This document shows, in pieces, positions 37,220 to 46,214 of a stretch of DNA of 64,000 nt. A program made the position numbers and the translations under genes. Position 1 is the stretch's first letter. Every line of letters begins with the position of its first letter. Origin of the DNA: Sphingobium sp. DEHP117 (GTDB taxonomy: Bacteria; Pseudomonadota; Alphaproteobacteria; Sphingomonadales; Sphingomonadaceae); NCBI RefSeq assembly GCF_030867385.1, contig NZ_JAPFBJ010000001.1, positions 434,001 through 498,000 of the forward strand, written 5' to 3'. The notes beneath the pieces are model-generated. The model saw nothing but the letters and a program-made list of their open reading frames with translations, searched no databases and was not told the DNA's origin.

Positions 37220-38659
37220 TCACAAAGTCTTGAGCGCGGGGTAAGCGCGGCGGTATTTCTCTCGTTTGTGGCTGAGTCGTTCCGCCAGCAGGAGATCGGG
37301 TTCGATGACATCGGTAACAGCGGGCGCGCCACATGCGTCTGACACAGCCGCACCGGTGACCGCGATCTGGGCAAGGCGCGCCGCGCCAAGCGCCGGGCCG
37401 ACCTCGCCGCCGTCCAGATAAGCGAGCTTGACGCCGAGCGCGGCGGCGATGATCCGCCCCCAGTGCCTAGAGCGGGCGCCGCCGCCGATCACCGACACTT
37501 GTTCCACCCGCGTTCCAGCATTGCGAAGCGCGGCGAGGCCATCGGCCAAGGCAAAGGCCACGCCCTCCAGCATGGCAGTGGCGATACGGCCGGGATCGCT
37601 GTCCGCATCGAGACCGAGCAACGCGCCCCGCACATGCGGATCATTGTGTGGCGTGCGTTCGCCCGAAAGATAAGGCAGGAATATCTCCGGCCCTGTCCCG
37701 GGACCTGCCGTCTCAGCCAGCTTGAGAAAGGCGAGTACATCTACTCCCACCAACCGTGCCCCCCAGTCGAGGCAGGACGCGGCCGACAAATGGACGCTCA
37801 TCTGATGCCACATGCCGGGGAGGCAGTGGCAGAAAGCATGAACAGCTTCCGCCGGGTTCGGGCGGAAAGCGTCGTTCGCTACGAAGATCACGCCCGATGT
37901 TCCGAGGGACAGCAGCGCATCCCCGTCCGCTATCACGCCAATACCGGCGGCCCCGGCGGCATTGTCGCCGGCTCCCGCCGCGACCGGAACACGCGCCATT
38001 CCCCAGCGGGCCGCGATGTCTGAGCGGAGGACGCCGGTCGCCTCGGTCCCTTCATAAAGCCGCGGCATGTGCGAGCGGGAAAGGCCGGTCGCGGCGAGCA
38101 GCGCATCGGACCAGTCGCGCGCGGCGACATCGAGCCACAAAGTCCCCGCGCTGTCGGACATGTCGGACGCTTTGTCGCCGGTCAGAACAAGCCGCACATA
38201 ATCCTTGGGCAGGAGCACGCTGCGCACGCGGGCGAACAGGGCAGCCTCATGACGGCGTACCCAGGCGAGCTTGGGCGCGGTGAAACCAGGCATTGCGAGA
38301 TTACCCGCAACCCTGTGCAGGGCAGGTTCGGCGGCTTCCAGCTCGGCACACTCGGCATAGGACCGACCGTCATTCCACAGGATAGCGGGACGCAGCACCT
38401 CATCCGCTGCGCCAAGGAGAGTGGCGCCGTGCATTTGGCCGGCAAGGCCAATGCCTTGCACTCGAGATCGCAGTTCCGCCGGGAGGGCAAGCACGGCCGC
38501 TTCGGTTGCCGCGATCCAGGCGGCGGGATCCTGCTCGGACCACAAGGGCTGCGGACGCGAGACGGAGAGCGGCGCCGTGGCCTGCGCGGCCAGTTTGCCG
38601 TCGGCAGATATGAGGATCGCCTTGACGCCAGAGGTGCCAATGTCGATTCCGAGAAACAT
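37220..38659 (-). CDS. xylB: Xylulokinase (FGGY carbohydrate kinase)
   Basis: From ATG 38659 the protein has 479 residues. The first FGGY domain starts [18 protein letters not shown]; the hinge and second domain show [38 protein letters not shown] and [14 protein letters not shown]. It phosphorylates D-xylulose to feed the pentose phosphate pathway. The GMC oxidoreductase ends eight bases before its start and xylA begins 11 bases after its stop, so all are co-transcribed. Confidence 0.93.
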   Translation of the reverse strand: MFLGIDIGTSGVKAILISADGKLAAQATAPLSVSRPQPLWSEQDPAAWIAATEAAVLALPAELRSRVQGIGLAGQMHGATLLGAADEVLRPAILWNDGRSYAECAELEAAEPALHRVAGNLAMPGFTAPKLAWVRRHEAALFARVRSVLLPKDYVRLVLTGDKASDMSDSAGTLWLDVAARDWSDALLAATGLSRSHMPRLYEGTEATGVLRSDIAARWGMARVPVAAGAGDNAAGAAGIGVIADGDALLSLGTSGVIFVANDAFRPNPAEAVHAFCHCLPGMWHQMSVHLSAASCLDWGARLVGVDVLAFLKLAETAGPGTGPEIFLPYLSGERTPHNDPHVRGALLGLDADSDPGRIATAMLEGVAFALADGLAALRNAGTRVEQVSVIGGGARSRHWGRIIAAALGVKLAYLDGGEVGPALGAARLAQIAVTGAAVSDACGAPAVTDVIEPDLLLAERLSHKREKYRRAYPALKTL

Positions 38660-38667
38660 AACAATAC

Positions 38668-40296
38668 CTATGCGCGTGCGTCGTCGAGAATGAGTTCTGC
38701 GGCGCGTTCTGCCACAGCCATTGCCGGACCATTGGTATTGCCGGAAACCGGGGTTGGCATGATGGAGCAGTCGACCACGCGCAGGCCACCGACGCCATGA
38801 ACCCGGCAACGGGCATCGGTAACCGAGTTGGTTTCATCCGTGCCCATCGCGCAGGTGCCGGTGCCATGGAGGCCGCCTTCGACCATCTTGGCAAGTTCCG
38901 AACCAATCGCTTCGTCGTCCGTCACACTTGCGCCGGGCATACGCTCTGCCCCGATAAAGGGCTTGAGCGGATCAGACGTGGCGATCGCGCGGAACAGCTT
39001 GAAGAGCTCGATAGCTTTCGCCCGGTCATAGGGGTCGGACCAGATGGCTGCATCGACAAGTGGCGGCTGGCGGAAGTCAGGCGAGGTGAGGGTGATCGAC
39101 CCCCGGCTCTTTGGCCGCAGATGATAGCCCGAAAAAGTCAGTCCGGGGTTGGGGGTCAGCGGGCTGCCAGGCTTTTCCGCCATCTCGTTGACGGTGCGCA
39201 TAGCGAATGGGGCGGCGGCGACCTGAAAGTCGGGCCACAGCGGATCGACACCTTTGCTCGCAACCAGACCCGTGAGTGGCATGCCGACCCGGGCAAGATG
39301 GCCGGTTCCCGTCAGGAAATATTGCAGCGCGTTGCGGTAGAGCCGCCAGCCGAAAAACTCGCGGTTGGTACCCGGATGATTGGTGAGGTCAAACGACACG
39401 CCGAACTTCTGATGATCTGCAAGCTGCTGCCCGACTGCGGCCAGTTCCTTGACCACATCGATGCCCAATACCTGCAAGGCCGCACCGGGGCCGATGCCCG
39501 AAAGCTGGAGAAGTTGCGGCGAGCCGTACACACCAGCCGAGAGGATCACTTCGTGATCGGCGCGGAAGGTTCGTTCCTCCCCATGTGCCTCACACAAGAC
39601 GCCAGTCGCGCGTCCGCTTTCGATGATCACCCGCTTTACGGCGGTATGGGTGGCTATCGTAAGGTTCGGGCGCCCCCGGATCGGCATGATGAAAGCCTTG
39701 TAGCTGCTTTCCCGCACGCCCTTTCGGTCTACCGTGTACTGGCTCCGCCCGACGCCGCTGGAAAAAGGCGCGGTGATATCATCGAGCCAAGGCATTCCTT
39801 GCGTGGCAAAGCCTTGGGCAAGGGCGTCAAACACCGGAGACTGATAGGTCGACGCTGTAATTTGCAGTTCGCCGTCAGTGCCTCGGCCCGGATGTGCGCT
39901 GGGTTCGCGGTAGTTTTCGAACTTGCGATAGCAGCGCGCGATTTCGTCCCAGCTCCAGCCGACAAGGCCATGATCCGCCCAGCAGTTGAAATCCTGCGGC
40001 ATTCCGGTGAGATACCATGTTCCGTTGATCGCCGAGGATCCGCCCAGTCCGCGCCCGTAGGTATGGATACCGGGACGCATGCCGGGATGCTGTTTCAACG
40101 GAAAGACCCGGAAGTAGGCTGGATTGCCCATGATCTTGACGAAGCCGCCGGCCATCTTGATGAAAGGGTGCTGATTGTCCCCGCCGTCCTCGATGAGGAG
40201 TACGCGCGTACGCGGATTTGCGCTCAGGCGATTAGCCAGAACGCAGCCTGCGGAACCGGCCCCCACGATAATGTAATCGAAGTTGCCACTCTCCAC
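38668..40296 (-). CDS. GMC-family FAD oxidoreductase, candidate C-glycoside 3-oxidase
   Basis: A GTG start at 40296 with AGGAG upstream gives 542 residues. FAD-binding motifs are YIIVGAGSAGCVLANRLS and ADHEVILSAGVYGSPQLLQLSG; GGSSAINGTWYLTGMP and HGTGTCAMGTDETN fit GMC enzymes, and the C-terminal VVDCSIMPTPVSGNTNGPAM holds the late active-site region. FAD-dependent GMC-type enzymes such as CarA oxidise C-glycosides at C3 before C-C cleavage. Here the gene is divergent from a C-glycoside deglycosidase pair, sharing a 22-bp palindrome. It heads the xylB-xylA operon. The substrate is inferred from context. Confidence 0.85.
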   Translation of the reverse strand: MESGNFDYIIVGAGSAGCVLANRLSANPRTRVLLIEDGGDNQHPFIKMAGGFVKIMGNPAYFRVFPLKQHPGMRPGIHTYGRGLGGSSAINGTWYLTGMPQDFNCWADHGLVGWSWDEIARCYRKFENYREPSAHPGRGTDGELQITASTYQSPVFDALAQGFATQGMPWLDDITAPFSSGVGRSQYTVDRKGVRESSYKAFIMPIRGRPNLTIATHTAVKRVIIESGRATGVLCEAHGEERTFRADHEVILSAGVYGSPQLLQLSGIGPGAALQVLGIDVVKELAAVGQQLADHQKFGVSFDLTNHPGTNREFFGWRLYRNALQYFLTGTGHLARVGMPLTGLVASKGVDPLWPDFQVAAAPFAMRTVNEMAEKPGSPLTPNPGLTFSGYHLRPKSRGSITLTSPDFRQPPLVDAAIWSDPYDRAKAIELFKLFRAIATSDPLKPFIGAERMPGASVTDDEAIGSELAKMVEGGLHGTGTCAMGTDETNSVTDARCRVHGVGGLRVVDCSIMPTPVSGNTNGPAMAVAERAAELILDDARA

Positions 40297-40369
40297 GGCT
40301 CCTGCTCTCCTGAAATAGAATTGTTGTTCGCATTTTTTGAGCACAGGGGTTGACCTTGTGTCAAGCTCA

Positions 40370-40391
40370 AATTAGAACTAAATTTCTAATT
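40370..40391. promoter_or_regulatory. Perfect dyad operator candidate AATTAGAA-N6-TTCTAATT
   Basis: This is a 22-bp perfect inverted repeat in the divergent promoter between the GMC-xylB-xylA operon (minus) and the deglycosidase pair (plus). Its core AGAA-N6-TTCT recurs at 53411, 57721 and 57758 and, with a mismatch, at 48790. It probably binds a dimeric regulator such as the TetR-type protein at 41834. Confidence 0.65.
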
Positions 40392-40410
40392 ATGTCAATG
40401 GGAGAGTGCG

Positions 40411-40791
40411 ATGTTGCCGGTGGAGCGGATAATTGGCGAGGAAGGTTTGACCTCGGGAGCGGGGGGCCTGCGCCTAGCCATGCGGCTGCCGTGGTACCGG
40501 TCTTTGCCATTTTCTACCGTAGAAGTCGGCGGAGTGACTATCGACGGTGAGCCAGTCGATCTTTCCGATGCGCAAGTGGAGCATGATGGCAAAAGCTGGC
40601 CGCTAGCAGAGCAGGGCGAGCAGGTCGACACATTCTGGTTCGTACGCGACAGCGCGTTCCTCTTACTGCCAGGTCGCGCCGCAGCTCCGGGGAGTGAGCA
40701 CGTCGTTTCGCTGACCATCAACGTCAGTCCGCCGTATATCCCGGGCATGACCCGGTCCAACGTGCAAGTCGAAACCCTGCAAGTCGCCTGA
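40411..40791 (+). CDS. C-glycoside deglycosidase beta subunit
   Basis: The 126-residue all-beta protein is related to the small beta subunit of C-glycoside deglycosidases (DgpB/CarB type, formerly a DUF6379 protein): RLPWYRSLPFSTVEVGGVTIDGE, DTFWFVRDSAFLLLPGR and VSLTINVSPPYIPG. The beta subunit packs against a TIM-barrel alpha subunit and helps build the site that breaks the sugar-aryl C-C bond of 3-oxo-C-glycosides. The alpha-type gene follows after 22 bases. A second, clearly diverged beta gene is at 47269. Assignment rests on length, pattern and pairing. Confidence 0.82.
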   Translation: MLPVERIIGEEGLTSGAGGLRLAMRLPWYRSLPFSTVEVGGVTIDGEPVDLSDAQVEHDGKSWPLAEQGEQVDTFWFVRDSAFLLLPGRAAAPGSEHVVSLTINVSPPYIPGMTRSNVQVETLQVA

Positions 40792-40813
40792 GCGAACGAG
40801 AGAGGACTCCATC

Positions 40814-41809
40814 ATGGTAACCACGACCGCACCTCAAATCGGTGTTACGCTCTATTCCTTTACCAACGAATGGCTCAGCCGCCAGTTCGATTTTCCCGAC
40901 CTGATGCGCGAAGTGGCGCGGCGCGGGCTAGGGCCGAACATTGAAATCATCGGCTTCCAGAATTTCAAGGAATTCCCAGACGTTTCGGACGATTTCGCCG
41001 CCCGGTTCAAGGATATCGTCGCCGAGACCGGCCTTAATCCGGTATCGTGCGCGATCAATTCCGATCGCTTTCTGCGCCCCGGCCAGCAGCCGATCGACGA
41101 CGCGTCGCTGGTCGAATATCACAAACGGCAGTTGCGCTCCGCCAAGAAGATGGGCTTCTCGCTGGTGCGCTATCAGTTCGCGCTACCGGTGCATCTGCTT
41201 CCCGAAGTCGCGCCCTACGCGGAAGAACTGGACATCCGCATGGGCGTCGAGGTTCATGCCCCGATGTGGGCAGGCCATCCGGCGGTTCAGGCCTATGCCG
41301 AGATGTATGACAAGCTCGATACCCCGGTGCTCGGTTGGATTCCCGACTTCGGTGGAACGGCCAGCCGCATTCCCGAATCGATGCTGGACGCGGCGCGCAG
41401 GGCAGGGGCGGCGGAGAGCCTGCTGGATCGGCTCAAGTTGGTCTGGCTCGAGCCGGGGATGAGCCATGAAAAGGCCGGCCGTCTGCGGGAATGGGCGCTG
41501 GCGCAAGGCCATGCTCCCGCGCACATCCAGGCTGCAAGCCTCGCCTTTTTCATCCTGTCCAACAATGATCCGCTAAGTTGGGCACAGCTGGTCGATCGCA
41601 CCATTCACATCCATGGGAAATTCTACGGCGTGGACGAAAACCTGGTCGAAGAGGCGATCGACTATGCGGCGATCCTCCCCCTGTTCCGCGATGGCGGATT
41701 CACCGGCACGATCGTGTCGGAGTGGGAAGGCCATGCCTACGATACGCGCGATGCATTCGAGCAGGTCTCTCGCCACCAGGCGATGTGCAGGCAAATATTA
41801 GCGAGCTGA
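40814..41809 (+). CDS. C-glycoside deglycosidase alpha subunit (TIM barrel)
   Basis: This 331-residue sugar phosphate isomerase/epimerase-type barrel has candidate metal ligands in MGVEVHAPMWAGHP (Glu), LGWIPDFGG (Asp), IHIHGKFYGVDE (His) and IVSEWEGHAYD (Glu). The HGKFY and SEWEG motifs are also present in the second alpha candidate at 47660 but not in the other barrels here. In known enzymes a manganese ion activates the 3-oxo sugar for elimination of the aglycone. It forms an operon with the beta subunit upstream. Confidence 0.83.
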   Translation: MVTTTAPQIGVTLYSFTNEWLSRQFDFPDLMREVARRGLGPNIEIIGFQNFKEFPDVSDDFAARFKDIVAETGLNPVSCAINSDRFLRPGQQPIDDASLVEYHKRQLRSAKKMGFSLVRYQFALPVHLLPEVAPYAEELDIRMGVEVHAPMWAGHPAVQAYAEMYDKLDTPVLGWIPDFGGTASRIPESMLDAARRAGAAESLLDRLKLVWLEPGMSHEKAGRLREWALAQGHAPAHIQAASLAFFILSNNDPLSWAQLVDRTIHIHGKFYGVDENLVEEAIDYAAILPLFRDGGFTGTIVSEWEGHAYDTRDAFEQVSRHQAMCRQILAS

Positions 41810-41833
41810 TCCTGCCATGACGGCCGGGGTGCC

Positions 41834-42514
41834 TCAGTCTGCAGTCAGGTAAGCGAGGCACATCCGGCCCAGTTCCCGTTTCAACATCGTCCAGTCCCGG
41901 TTGCCGATGGATTCGCGGGTCGATCCCAGGCCGAGCTGGCGAGCCAGGGTTGAAAATATAACGAAATAGGCGGCGCGCGCGCGCATAGTAGGATCGTCCT
42001 GGCCGATTTCCTTGTCATAGGAAAGCATCGCCAGCGTCGATTTCGCTTCCGCTTCCAGCGCAGCCGCCTTGCCGGGCTCTGCTACCAGAGGGTCATATTC
42101 GGCGCGCACCATGGCGAGACGGAGCAGCGGCGAATATTCGCTCAATACCGTCGCATAGGCCTCCACGAACTGCGGCACGAAATCGGCCAGCGTCGGGCAG
42201 GTGGACGCGAGCTTGGCGATCATCCGGTCCTCGGCCTTCGCCATGTCCTGCATCGTCTCTGCAATGACAGCGCGTACGAGATTGTCCTTGCTCTCGAACC
42301 TCAGATAGATTGAGCCGATCGAGACGTTGCCGTGCTTGCTGACTTCGATAAGCGTGAAATCCTCGCTGCTGCGTTCGACCATCAGCGCGCGGGCTGCGGC
42401 CAGCATGCGTTGCAGCGAGGCCTTGCTGCGCCCCTGTTGGGGGATGCGGCTTACAGTTTCGACAGTAAATGGTTGAGACTTGGACTTTTTCTGGGCCTTG
42501 GGGGAAGTGGTCAT
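41834..42514 (-). CDS. TetR/AcrR family regulator of the catabolic island (candidate)
   Basis: The ATG at 42514 gives 226 residues: a basic N-terminal arm (MTTSPKAQKKSKSQPFTVE), a helix-turn-helix (ASLQRMLAAARALMVERSSE to VSIGSIYLRFESKDNLVRAV) and an all-alpha ligand domain. It is convergent with the deglycosidase alpha gene, 24 bases away, in the centre of the island. Its own upstream sequence has TTTCT-N5-AGAAA (42525-42539), built from the same half-sites as the island dyads. It is therefore the best candidate for the shared regulator (inference). Confidence 0.87.
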   Translation of the reverse strand: MTTSPKAQKKSKSQPFTVETVSRIPQQGRSKASLQRMLAAARALMVERSSEDFTLIEVSKHGNVSIGSIYLRFESKDNLVRAVIAETMQDMAKAEDRMIAKLASTCPTLADFVPQFVEAYATVLSEYSPLLRLAMVRAEYDPLVAEPGKAAALEAEAKSTLAMLSYDKEIGQDDPTMRARAAYFVIFSTLARQLGLGSTRESIGNRDWTMLKRELGRMCLAYLTAD

Positions 42515-42524
42515 ACGTAAGACG

Positions 42525-42539
42525 TTTCTCAAACAGAAA
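42525..42539. promoter_or_regulatory. Inverted repeat TTTCT-N5-AGAAA before the TetR gene
   Basis: The half-sites match those of the island dyad but in the opposite order. It lies 10-25 bases upstream of the TetR start codon, where it could serve autoregulation. A degenerate GGAA-N6-TTCA lies just beyond, at 42544-42557. Confidence 0.4.
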
Positions 42540-42635
42540 TATAGGAACTAGAATTCATCCGGATGCATATCCGTAAATGGCTGTTTCTCATATCCCTTCG
42601 CCGCATAATTTCTGGATTTTTGCCGGTTTTCCGCC

Positions 42636-43829
42636 CTAAAGCGCGTGCGTGTGGCGCGAAAAGACAAGTAGTATCAAGCAGGTTAACAGCCCCGCGACAC
42701 CGGAAAGGATGAACGCCTGTTGCATGGTTCCAGCCAGCCCGGCGGTGTTCCCAACAATGATAGGGGAGAGCGCCTGACCGAGGAAAAAGGCGCTGGTCCA
42801 GACACCCATTCCGCGACCGCGATGTTCGAACGAAAACTTGCCTTGAGCCCAGGCGATGAGCGCGGGAACGGCCATGCCCGCGCCGGTCTGTTGCAGGATC
42901 AGCGCAAGCTGCATCTCCAAAATCGTCCTGGCCAGCCCAATGCCGATCAGCCCTGTACCGAGAAGCGCCAGGAAGGTTGCAATCTGCACCGCGTTGGAGA
43001 AGCGCGACACAATGCGGAAGACCACTGAGCCCGCCAAAATGAACATTGCGGGCAGGGCGGTCGCCTTGCTGACAGTCATCGGGTCAGTGACGCCGATTTC
43101 CTTCCAGGCGATGCTGCCGTTGACGATAAATACATAATACAGGATTGAAACGAAAAGCGTCATGCCTGCAACCACGATGGCAGCGCCTATCGGGAATGGT
43201 CCTCCTGCGGCCTGCAGGTCTGCTTTCGCCGGTTCCCTCTCGCGTTTCGGCTCGAACAGGAAGAAATACATCGCCACGAAAATCGGCACCGCGATGAGGT
43301 AGACAAGAAAACCGCCGTTCCACCGGACCGAGGCCACCGCAGCGACCAGTATGAACACCAGAGGTTGGAAAAGTGGGCCGACCAACCCCTGCAACATCAG
43401 CCAGTTGCGCCTTCCGGCGTCGTCCCAATAGTCGGCAATAAGTGTGTTCACGACAGTGAGGATCCCCGCCTCGCACACCCCCAGCAGAATGCGTGTGGCG
43501 ATAATCGCGTCGAGATTTTCGAGGAAAAAGGGCGCCGTGCCAACGATTGCATAGAAAAATGTACATAAAAGCAGGAGTTTGCGCCGACCAAATCGGTCAA
43601 CTGCGAGACCGGCAAAGGGTGCAAGCAGTGCAATGGCATAGCCGGGCGCCGTGACCATCGCCGGTACCTTTATTGCCGCATCAGGTTCGTCCTTGAAATG
43701 CTCGATGATGGCGGCGACGACCGGAAACATCGCGATGATCGCAAACACCGGCAGAAAGCCGGCCACGACCATGGTGAAGCCCTGCGGCTTCAGGGTCAGC
43801 GATTTATAGAAATGCAGCAGAAAGCGCAT
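42636..43829 (-). CDS. Major facilitator superfamily transporter
   Basis: The 397-residue protein has twelve predicted hydrophobic helices and the MFS loop motif GLAVDRFGRRKLLLLCTFFY between helices 2 and 3. A central hydrophilic loop (FEPKREREPAKADLQAAGG) separates the two halves. It is divergent from the Gfo/Idh/MocA gene with an AGAA-N6-TTAC near-dyad between them. It likely moves a sugar, glycoside or aromatic acid across the inner membrane; direction and substrate cannot be read. Confidence 0.9.
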   Translation of the reverse strand: MRFLLHFYKSLTLKPQGFTMVVAGFLPVFAIIAMFPVVAAIIEHFKDEPDAAIKVPAMVTAPGYAIALLAPFAGLAVDRFGRRKLLLLCTFFYAIVGTAPFFLENLDAIIATRILLGVCEAGILTVVNTLIADYWDDAGRRNWLMLQGLVGPLFQPLVFILVAAVASVRWNGGFLVYLIAVPIFVAMYFFLFEPKREREPAKADLQAAGGPFPIGAAIVVAGMTLFVSILYYVFIVNGSIAWKEIGVTDPMTVSKATALPAMFILAGSVVFRIVSRFSNAVQIATFLALLGTGLIGIGLARTILEMQLALILQQTGAGMAVPALIAWAQGKFSFEHRGRGMGVWTSAFFLGQALSPIIVGNTAGLAGTMQQAFILSGVAGLLTCLILLVFSRHTHAL

Positions 43830-43948
43830 TCATCCTCTCCTGTGCGGAGGCGGTCAAAATTCGTCGGCCGCCGCCTTTATGCTTGACGATCATCTAGCTA
43901 TCAAACTAGAATGAATATTACAAATCAAATTAGCAAAGAGAGGAAGTC

Positions 43949-45064
43949 ATGCGGCGCTTGCGGATGGGCATGATCGGTGGAGGGCCGGGGGCGTTCATTG
44001 GCCCCGTACATCGGATTGCGGCCGAAATGGATGGCGAGATTGAGCTGGTTGCTGGTGTTTTCTCCAGCAATCCAGGCCGTAGCCGCCAGGCTGGAGAGGT
44101 CTATCGGATCGATCCCGAACGGGCCTATCCCGATCTCGGAACGATGGTCGCGGCAGAAAAGGCGCGGGCCGACGGCATTGATTTCGTCTCGATCGTCAGT
44201 CCGAACCACCACCATCTGCCCGCTGCCCGCGTTGCTCTTGGCGCAGGGCTGCCCGTGATCAGCGACAAGCCTGCGACTGCTACCCTGGCCGAGGCGCGGG
44301 AGCTTGCCGGTCATGTAGCCACCAGTGGGCTGAGCTATGCGCTGACTCATACCTATTCGGGCTATCCATTGGTACGCGAAGCTAGAGCTCGGGTCCTTGC
44401 AGGCGATCTGGGTGCGATCAGGAAAGTGGTAGTCGAGTATCCGCAGGGTTGGCTTGCTGGCGCGGCGGAAGGCAAACAAGCCGAATGGCGCGTCGATCCC
44501 GCTCGGTCGGGGCCGGGCGGCTGCATCGGCGATATCGGCACGCACGCTTTTCAGTTGGCCGAATTTGTCTCCGACCTTGAGGTGACTGAAGTTCTCGCGG
44601 ATCTCGGCATCGTGGTGCCGGGTCGTCTGCTGGATGATGACTGCTCGGTGCTCCTGCGTTTCTCCAACGGCGCGCGCGGTGTATTGCTGGCGAGCCAGAT
44701 CGAGGTCGGAGAGATGAACGGCCTGCGTATCCGGCTGTACGGCGAAAAGGGCGGGCTGCTGTGGCGGCAGGAGCAGCCCAACACCCTGACCATCCATACG
44801 CTCGATGGACGCACGGAGATCGTCCATGCGGGGGGAAGCCAGCTCGGCCCCGACGCCGCTGCGCGGACCCGCACTCCAACCGGCCATCCCGAGGGTTATC
44901 TCGAAGCCTTCGCCAACATCTATCGGGATTTCGCCGCCGTGCTGCGGGGTGAAAGCGCACCGCTGCTGCCGGGGATCGAAACCGCTCTGCGCGGGATGAC
45001 CTTCATTGACACCGCCGTCCGGGCGAGCCGCGAAAATGCCGGCTGGGTCCGGCTTGCCGTCTGA
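43949..45064 (+). CDS. Gfo/Idh/MocA family NAD(P)-dependent oxidoreductase
   Basis: The 371-residue protein has an N-terminal Rossmann fold ([20 protein letters not shown]), [18 protein letters not shown], the DKPAT loop carrying the conserved Lys, and the C-terminal [18 protein letters not shown] with the catalytic Asp/His. Members oxidise sugar hydroxyls; DgpA, the NAD-dependent 3-oxidase for C-glycosides such as puerarin, belongs to this family. It is followed after 11 bases by a TIM barrel, the usual pairing for 3-keto-sugar metabolism. It may offer a second route to 3-oxo-glycosides or reduce the released keto-sugar. Confidence 0.9.
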   Translation: MRRLRMGMIGGGPGAFIGPVHRIAAEMDGEIELVAGVFSSNPGRSRQAGEVYRIDPERAYPDLGTMVAAEKARADGIDFVSIVSPNHHHLPAARVALGAGLPVISDKPATATLAEARELAGHVATSGLSYALTHTYSGYPLVREARARVLAGDLGAIRKVVVEYPQGWLAGAAEGKQAEWRVDPARSGPGGCIGDIGTHAFQLAEFVSDLEVTEVLADLGIVVPGRLLDDDCSVLLRFSNGARGVLLASQIEVGEMNGLRIRLYGEKGGLLWRQEQPNTLTIHTLDGRTEIVHAGGSQLGPDAAARTRTPTGHPEGYLEAFANIYRDFAAVLRGESAPLLPGIETALRGMTFIDTAVRASRENAGWVRLAV

Positions 45065-45075
45065 GGAGAGGACAT

Positions 45076-46131
45076 ATGAAAACGATCAAGGGTCCGGGCA
45101 TCTTTCTAGCCCAGTTCGCGGGCGACCAGGCGCCGTTCAACAGTCTGGAAGCCATTGCAGACTGGGTCGCCTCGCTCGGTTACAAGGGCATCCAGATCCC
45201 CTCGTGGGATGGGCGATTGTTCGATCTCGAGAAGGCCGCTACCAGTCAGACCTATTGCGAAGAAGTCATCGGAATGCTGGCCAGCAAAGGTCTGGCGATC
45301 ACGGAGCTGTCCACCCATCTACAGGGCCAGCTGGTTGCCGTGCATCCGGCCTATGATTCGCAGTTCGACGCCTTCGCCCCGGCGCATGTGCATGGCAATC
45401 CGCGGGCGCGCCAGGAATGGGCCGTGAACCAGCTCAAATATGCCGCGAAAGCCAGCCGCAACCTGGGACTGACGGCACACGCAACCTTTTCAGGCGCGTT
45501 CGCGTGGCCCTATTTCTATCCCTGGCCTGCGCGGCCTGCGGGACTTGTCGAGGATGCATTCGACGAGCTCGCGCGGCGCTGGAAGCCGATATTGGATGTG
45601 TTTGACGAGAACGGAGTGGATGCCGCGTTTGAAATTCATCCCGGAGAAGACCTGCACGACGGCACGACCTTCGAGATGTTCCTCGACCGCGTGAACTATC
45701 ACCCACGCGCGAACATTCTTTATGACCCCAGCCATTTTGTGTTGCAGTGTCTCGATTATCTCCAGTTCATCGACATCTATCATTCGCGTATCAAATGCTT
45801 CCACGTGAAGGATGCCGAGTTCCGGCCCAACGGTCGTTCGGGCGTCTATGGCGGCTATCAGTCATGGGTCGATCGCCCGGGTCGCTTCCGTTCGCTCGGT
45901 GACGGGCAGGTCGATTTTTCGGCAATCTTCAGCAAGATGGCCGCGAATGATTACGCTGGCTGGGCCGTGCTCGAATGGGAATGCGCGCTGAAACACCCGG
46001 AGGACGGTGCGGCGGAAGGGGCGCCCTTCATTGAGCGCCACATCATCCGCGTTACCGAGCATGCCTTCGATGATTTCGCGGCAGGCGGCGCCGATCGCGC
46101 GCTCAACGCCCGCCTGATGGGCATTGGCTGA
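45076..46131 (+). CDS. Sugar phosphate isomerase/epimerase family TIM barrel
   Basis: The 351-residue protein begins MKTIKGPGIFLAQFAGDQAP and has ligand candidates in DAAFEIHPGEDLHDG (Glu/His), NILYDPSHF (Asp), IKCFHVKDAEF (His) and WAVLEWECA (Glu). The insert VHGNPRARQEWAVNQLKYAA and the long loop GRSGVYGGYQSWVDRPGRFR are typical of isomerase/epimerases that partner Gfo/Idh/MocA oxidoreductases. It is co-transcribed with that gene and probably uses its product. Confidence 0.88.
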   Translation: MKTIKGPGIFLAQFAGDQAPFNSLEAIADWVASLGYKGIQIPSWDGRLFDLEKAATSQTYCEEVIGMLASKGLAITELSTHLQGQLVAVHPAYDSQFDAFAPAHVHGNPRARQEWAVNQLKYAAKASRNLGLTAHATFSGAFAWPYFYPWPARPAGLVEDAFDELARRWKPILDVFDENGVDAAFEIHPGEDLHDGTTFEMFLDRVNYHPRANILYDPSHFVLQCLDYLQFIDIYHSRIKCFHVKDAEFRPNGRSGVYGGYQSWVDRPGRFRSLGDGQVDFSAIFSKMAANDYAGWAVLEWECALKHPEDGAAEGAPFIERHIIRVTEHAFDDFAAGGADRALNARLMGIG

Positions 46132-46214
46132 GCGGATCGAGTAGGGGAGGGGCACCGGCAAAGCTGCGGCTCAACGCTCCTCCCATAGTTATGGTGTAAG
46201 AGAGGATATGGATC

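Noticed and set aside
36009..40353. Plus-strand ORFs of 411 and 518 codons opposite xylA and the GMC oxidoreductase
   Set aside because: They are antisense shadows of well-supported genes with no ribosome binding site or recognisable family.
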